This document shows, piece after piece, positions 61,300 to 64,000 of a stretch of DNA of 64,000 bases (position 1 is the first letter of the stretch; each line of letters begins with the position of its first letter). The DNA is taken from the NCBI RefSeq assembly GCF_002234535.1, contig NZ_CP022521.1, forward strand, positions 3,596,001 to 3,660,000, read 5' to 3'. The position numbers were made by a program, and so were the translations under genes. The notes beneath the pieces were generated by a model. The model was not told the DNA's origin. It was given only the letters and a program-made list of their open reading frames with translations, and ran no database searches. Source of the DNA: Actinoalloteichus hoggarensis. GTDB lineage: Bacteria; Actinomycetota; Actinomycetes; Mycobacteriales; Pseudonocardiaceae.

Positions 61300-62718
61300 A
61301 TGCCGACACCACTGCCGCCGCTGAGCGGCGTCGACCCCACCACGTTCCTGTTCACCGGCGGCGCGATCGTCACCGGTTCCCCCGTGCTCGGCGATCTCGA
61401 CTCCGGCGACGTGCTCGTTCACGACGGCGTGATCCTCGCCGTCGGACGGCACGTCCGCGACGCTCCCGAGTTCGCCGATCGTCTCGCCGATGCCGTCGTG
61501 GTCGACACCCGGGGCCGCATCGTCGCGCCCGGCTTCGTCGACACCCACCGCCATGCATGGCAGTCCCAGCTGCGCCGCAGCATCACCGACGTCGGCGACC
61601 TCGGCTCCTATCTGACCAGCACCCTCGGCCGCGCGGCCCCGGCGTACACCCCGGAGGACATGCTGATCGGCACCCGGTTGGCGGCGCTGGCGGCGCTCGA
61701 CGCGGGGATCACCACCATGCTGGACTTCTCGCACAACGCCCGAAGCGCCGCGCACACCGACGCCGCCGTCGCGGGACTGGTCGACACGGGTATCCGAGGC
61801 GTGCACGCCTCGATGGCCCCGCATTTCGGCGACTGGGACGGGCAGTGGCCCGCCGACCTGGCCCGCGTCGTGTCGCGGTATCAGGGCGCGGCGCGGGGCA
61901 GGCTGACCGTCGGTCTGGCCGCGTTGGCCACCGAGGAGATCGCCGGTGATCGCCTGGCCTACGGGCCGCGGCTCGCCTCGGTCGCGGAGTCCCTGGACAT
62001 CGGCGTCAGTGTCGACGCCGTCTTCGGCGCCACGTCCTCGCACGCCGTCCTCGACTGGTCGCGGCGCGGCATCCTGCACTCGAGGGTCATGCTCATCCAC
62101 GCCACCGGCCTGACCGACGAGGCGTGGCGGGCGGCGGGCGACGCGGGGGCGACCGTGGCGCTGGCGCCGACCTCGGAACCGCTGATCGGGCTCGAGTCGG
62201 GGGTACCCGCGATCGACGAGGCCCTCGCCGTCGGGATTCGCCCCGGCCTGAGCGTCGACGTCGAGGTGGCGTTGGCGGGCGACATGTTCACACAGATGCG
62301 GACGCTGCTCGCCGTGCAGCGGATGCGGGCGGTGGAGCGTGCTCCCGACCGGACGGCACCGGCGGCACGGATCACCACCCGCGACGTCCTGGACTTCGCC
62401 ACGCTGCACGGCGCCCACACGCTGGGGCTGGCCGATCGGACCGGGTCGATCGAACCGGGCAAGCGGGCGGACGTGATCCTGGTGAACGCGGAGTCGGTCG
62501 CGACGATGCCGCTCAACGACGCGGTCGGAACGCTGGTGCTCGGGGCGAGCCCGGCCGACGTCGAGGCCGTGCTGGTGGACGGCGTGCCGCGCAAGTGGGC
62601 GGGTTCGCTGGTCGGAGTCGACGTCGACGCGCTGCGGGTCGAGGTCACGGAGTCCCGGGACGCGATCCTGCGCAGGATCGGTCAGGGGGTCGATCAGCGA
62701 CGACGCGCCGGCCGCTGA
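61300..62718 (+). CDS. Amidohydrolase-superfamily protein (TRZ/ATZ or cytosine-deaminase-like)
   Basis: A 472-residue metal-dependent hydrolase. The metal-binding HxH is His83-His85 in GFVDTHRHAWQS, a third His appears in MLIHATGLTDEAW, and the late acidic segment is GLSVDVEVALAGDMFTQMR. The composite beta-sandwich closes at LADRTGSIEPGKRADVILVN. These point to deamination or hydrolytic cleavage of a cyclic or aromatic amine or amide; the substrate is unknown. It shares an operon with the Atu4866-domain gene. Nothing ties it to macrolide assembly, so it is more likely flanking metabolism than a tailoring enzyme. Confidence 0.9.
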   Translation: MPTPLPPLSGVDPTTFLFTGGAIVTGSPVLGDLDSGDVLVHDGVILAVGRHVRDAPEFADRLADAVVVDTRGRIVAPGFVDTHRHAWQSQLRRSITDVGDLGSYLTSTLGRAAPAYTPEDMLIGTRLAALAALDAGITTMLDFSHNARSAAHTDAAVAGLVDTGIRGVHASMAPHFGDWDGQWPADLARVVSRYQGAARGRLTVGLAALATEEIAGDRLAYGPRLASVAESLDIGVSVDAVFGATSSHAVLDWSRRGILHSRVMLIHATGLTDEAWRAAGDAGATVALAPTSEPLIGLESGVPAIDEALAVGIRPGLSVDVEVALAGDMFTQMRTLLAVQRMRAVERAPDRTAPAARITTRDVLDFATLHGAHTLGLADRTGSIEPGKRADVILVNAESVATMPLNDAVGTLVLGASPADVEAVLVDGVPRKWAGSLVGVDVDALRVEVTESRDAILRRIGQGVDQRRRAGR

Positions 62719-62986
62719 TCGCCCTTCGCACCGGACCGACCTCGTCGACTCGCCGTCATCCGCCGCGGCCGGACGGACCCGTGCCCCCTCGGGCGGCGGT
62801 TCGCACCCGACCTCGGCACCGCCGGACGCGGTGGGCTCGGCGCGCATCCGCGCGGAACGGGCCGGGACCGGGGTCGACAGGCGAGCACCGGATCACATCG
62901 GCCTCGAATCGGGAATATCCGTCTTCGTCGTGGCGTCCTCTCCTGTCGTCCAGGGCAGCCCGACGTATTCGGTTGGAGAGCATCAC

Positions 62987-63415
62987 GTGACCACCCCTCA
63001 AGAGCTCACGAAGATCAACGAGCACGTCATCAAGGAGTTCCGGGAGAACGGCGGACGGGTCGGCGGGATGTTCGAGGGCGCGCCGCTCGCACTCGTGCAC
63101 CACGTCGGCGCGCGGTCCGGTACCGAGCGCATCGCGCCGCTGGTCTATCTCGAGGACGACGGCCGCCTCTTCATCTTCGCGAGCAACGGCGGCGACCCGA
63201 AGCATCCCGCCTGGTACCACAATCTCGTCGCCAAGCCGAGGACCACCGTGGAGATCGGCACCGAGACGTTCCCGGTGACCGCCACGGTCATCACCGGCGC
63301 GGAGCGCGACGCGATCTATGCGACGCAGAGCACCGTGGCCCCGCAGTTCGCGGAGTACCAGAGCAAGACCGCTCGGGTGATTCCCGTGGTGGAACTGGTC
63401 CGCGACCCGTCCTGA
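62987..63415 (+). CDS. Ddn-like F420-dependent nitroreductase/quinone reductase family protein
   Basis: A 142-residue single-domain split-barrel protein of the deazaflavin-dependent nitroreductase family. Typical stretches are HVIKEFRENGGRVGG near the start, LVHHVGARSGTERIAPLVYL, FASNGGDPKHPAWYHNLVAKP, and the end RVIPVVELVR. Such proteins use F420H2 to reduce quinones or other substrates and are abundant in actinomycetes. The GTG at 62987 is chosen because TTGGAGAG precedes it and it gives the family N-terminus; the frame is open further upstream without similarity. A 268-nt gap without a recognizable feature separates it from the amidohydrolase. A role in the pathway is not evident. Confidence 0.9.
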   Translation: MTTPQELTKINEHVIKEFRENGGRVGGMFEGAPLALVHHVGARSGTERIAPLVYLEDDGRLFIFASNGGDPKHPAWYHNLVAKPRTTVEIGTETFPVTATVITGAERDAIYATQSTVAPQFAEYQSKTARVIPVVELVRDPS

Positions 63416-64000
63416 TCTCCGGTCGTCGCCGTTCGGGTGGGGCCCTGCGCGGGCCGGGCCGGGGCGGCGCGGACTGCCGGTGTTCGACAGCGCGTGGGCG
63501 CGGCGGTCGACGACGGCGGTGTTCGGACCGAATTCCGCCGTCTTCGTCGGCGAGCCGAGTCGGGAACGCCGAAACGACAGTGCCGGCGCCGCCTCGCTCT
63601 CGGGCCTGTGGTCACCGGACGGGTCGCCCGTGGGGTGGCCCGGTCCGGCGCGGCGCGATCGGCGACGGAACCGGCTCGTCTCGGTATTCGAACTGTTCGT
63701 CGCCGGGGCGACGTCCCGCGCGTTCCTCGAAGGAGGACGATCGCGTCCGCGTCTGGCGCGTGATCGGGCGGGTCGCCGCGTGCCGGGGCGCGTTCGGTGA
63801 CGCGGTCCTCGGTGTTCCGATCGGCGACCGCCGTGCTTCCAGCTTATTTTCGATGAGTACTGAAGGAATAGACGTCAAAGAATGATTTGATGGCGGCCTC
63901 CGGCGTCGCGCCCGCAGCCCCACGCCGCCGACTCTGGCCCGCCGAGACCCCCGGTGCGCCGTCGCCCCTCGCGACGCCGTCGGGCCTGCGACACGGTGAT
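63416..64000. other. Gene-free end of the window
   Basis: 585 nt after the Ddn-like gene. A short GC-rich hairpin GGCCC-TGCGC-GGGCC (63441-63455) may end its transcript. An AT-richer patch (63838-63892) could be a promoter, and an ATG at 63890 opens a frame that runs off the window end for 37 codons, but it has no good ribosome site and is alanine/proline-rich, so I do not call it a gene. Confidence 0.4.

Noticed and set aside
63890-64000. Possible gene start running off the window end
   Set aside because: Only 37 codons visible, weak ribosome site and Ala/Pro/Arg-rich translation.

Overview
The window is high-GC actinomycete DNA (most coding positions end in G or C; GTG and TTG starts; rare TTA leucine codons). 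It is almost entirely filled by one modular type I polyketide (macrolide) gene cluster. The genus cannot be fixed from sequence reading alone; a Pseudonocardiales or Micromonosporales member is plausible.

Layout. Positions 1-16420 hold tailoring, sugar, supply, resistance-type and regulatory genes: the 3' part of a P450 (+), an EryCIII/DesVII-type glycosyltransferase (-), a HelD/HelR-type RNA polymerase helicase (-), a second glycosyltransferase overlapping a sugar SDR (-), an FkbM methyltransferase (+), a DesVI/TylM1-type N,N-dimethyltransferase (+), a zinc-ribbon methyltransferase (-), a DegT sugar 3-aminotransferase (-), an FdtA/Tyl1a-type 3,4-ketoisomerase (-), a crotonyl-CoA carboxylase/reductase (-) and a LAL (LuxR) activator (-). 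Positions 17783-59639 are four collinear PKS genes on the minus strand, read from right to left: loading AT-ACP plus modules 1-3; modules 4-5; module 6; modules 7-8 plus thioesterase. Beyond the cluster promoter, on the plus strand, lie an unusual Atu4866-domain protein, an amidohydrolase and a small Ddn-like deazaflavin oxidoreductase, probably outside the pathway.

Product logic. Reading the modules gives: starter by a KS-less AT-ACP; M1 malonyl, KR; M2 methylmalonyl, DH-KR; M3 methylmalonyl, DH-KR; M4 VASH-type AT (ethylmalonyl candidate), A-type KR; M5 methylmalonyl, DH-KR; M6 malonyl, KR; M7 malonyl, DH-KR; M8 methylmalonyl, DH-KR; TE. Closing the chain on the C17 hydroxyl made by M1 gives an 18-membered lactone with C2, C4, C8, C12 and C14 alkenes, hydroxyls at C7 and C11, methyls at C2, C8, C12 and C14 and an alkyl (ethyl) branch at C10. 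That is the substitution pattern of the fidaxomicin/tiacumicin/lipiarmycin aglycone. The crotonyl-CoA reductase explains the ethylmalonyl unit. The HelR-like helicase fits, because this macrolide class inhibits RNA polymerase. The sugar genes differ from fidaxomicin: ketoisomerase, 3-aminotransferase and N,N-dimethyltransferase predict a mycaminose- or ravidosamine-type dimethylaminosugar. The likely product is therefore an aminosugar-bearing 18-membered macrolide. NDP-glucose synthase and 4,6-dehydratase are not in the window.

Regulation. Four minus-strand promoters (PKS, CCR, aminosugar operon, SDR-GT operon) share an AGGGGT box 22-23 nt before a TAnnnT-like -10 element, the spacing expected of a MalT/LAL-type activator. 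The LAL gene and four AT regions carry TTA codons, suggesting bldA control. The PKS genes also contain long perfect internal duplications with distinctive strand-skewed composition, a record of recent AT and KS exchange.
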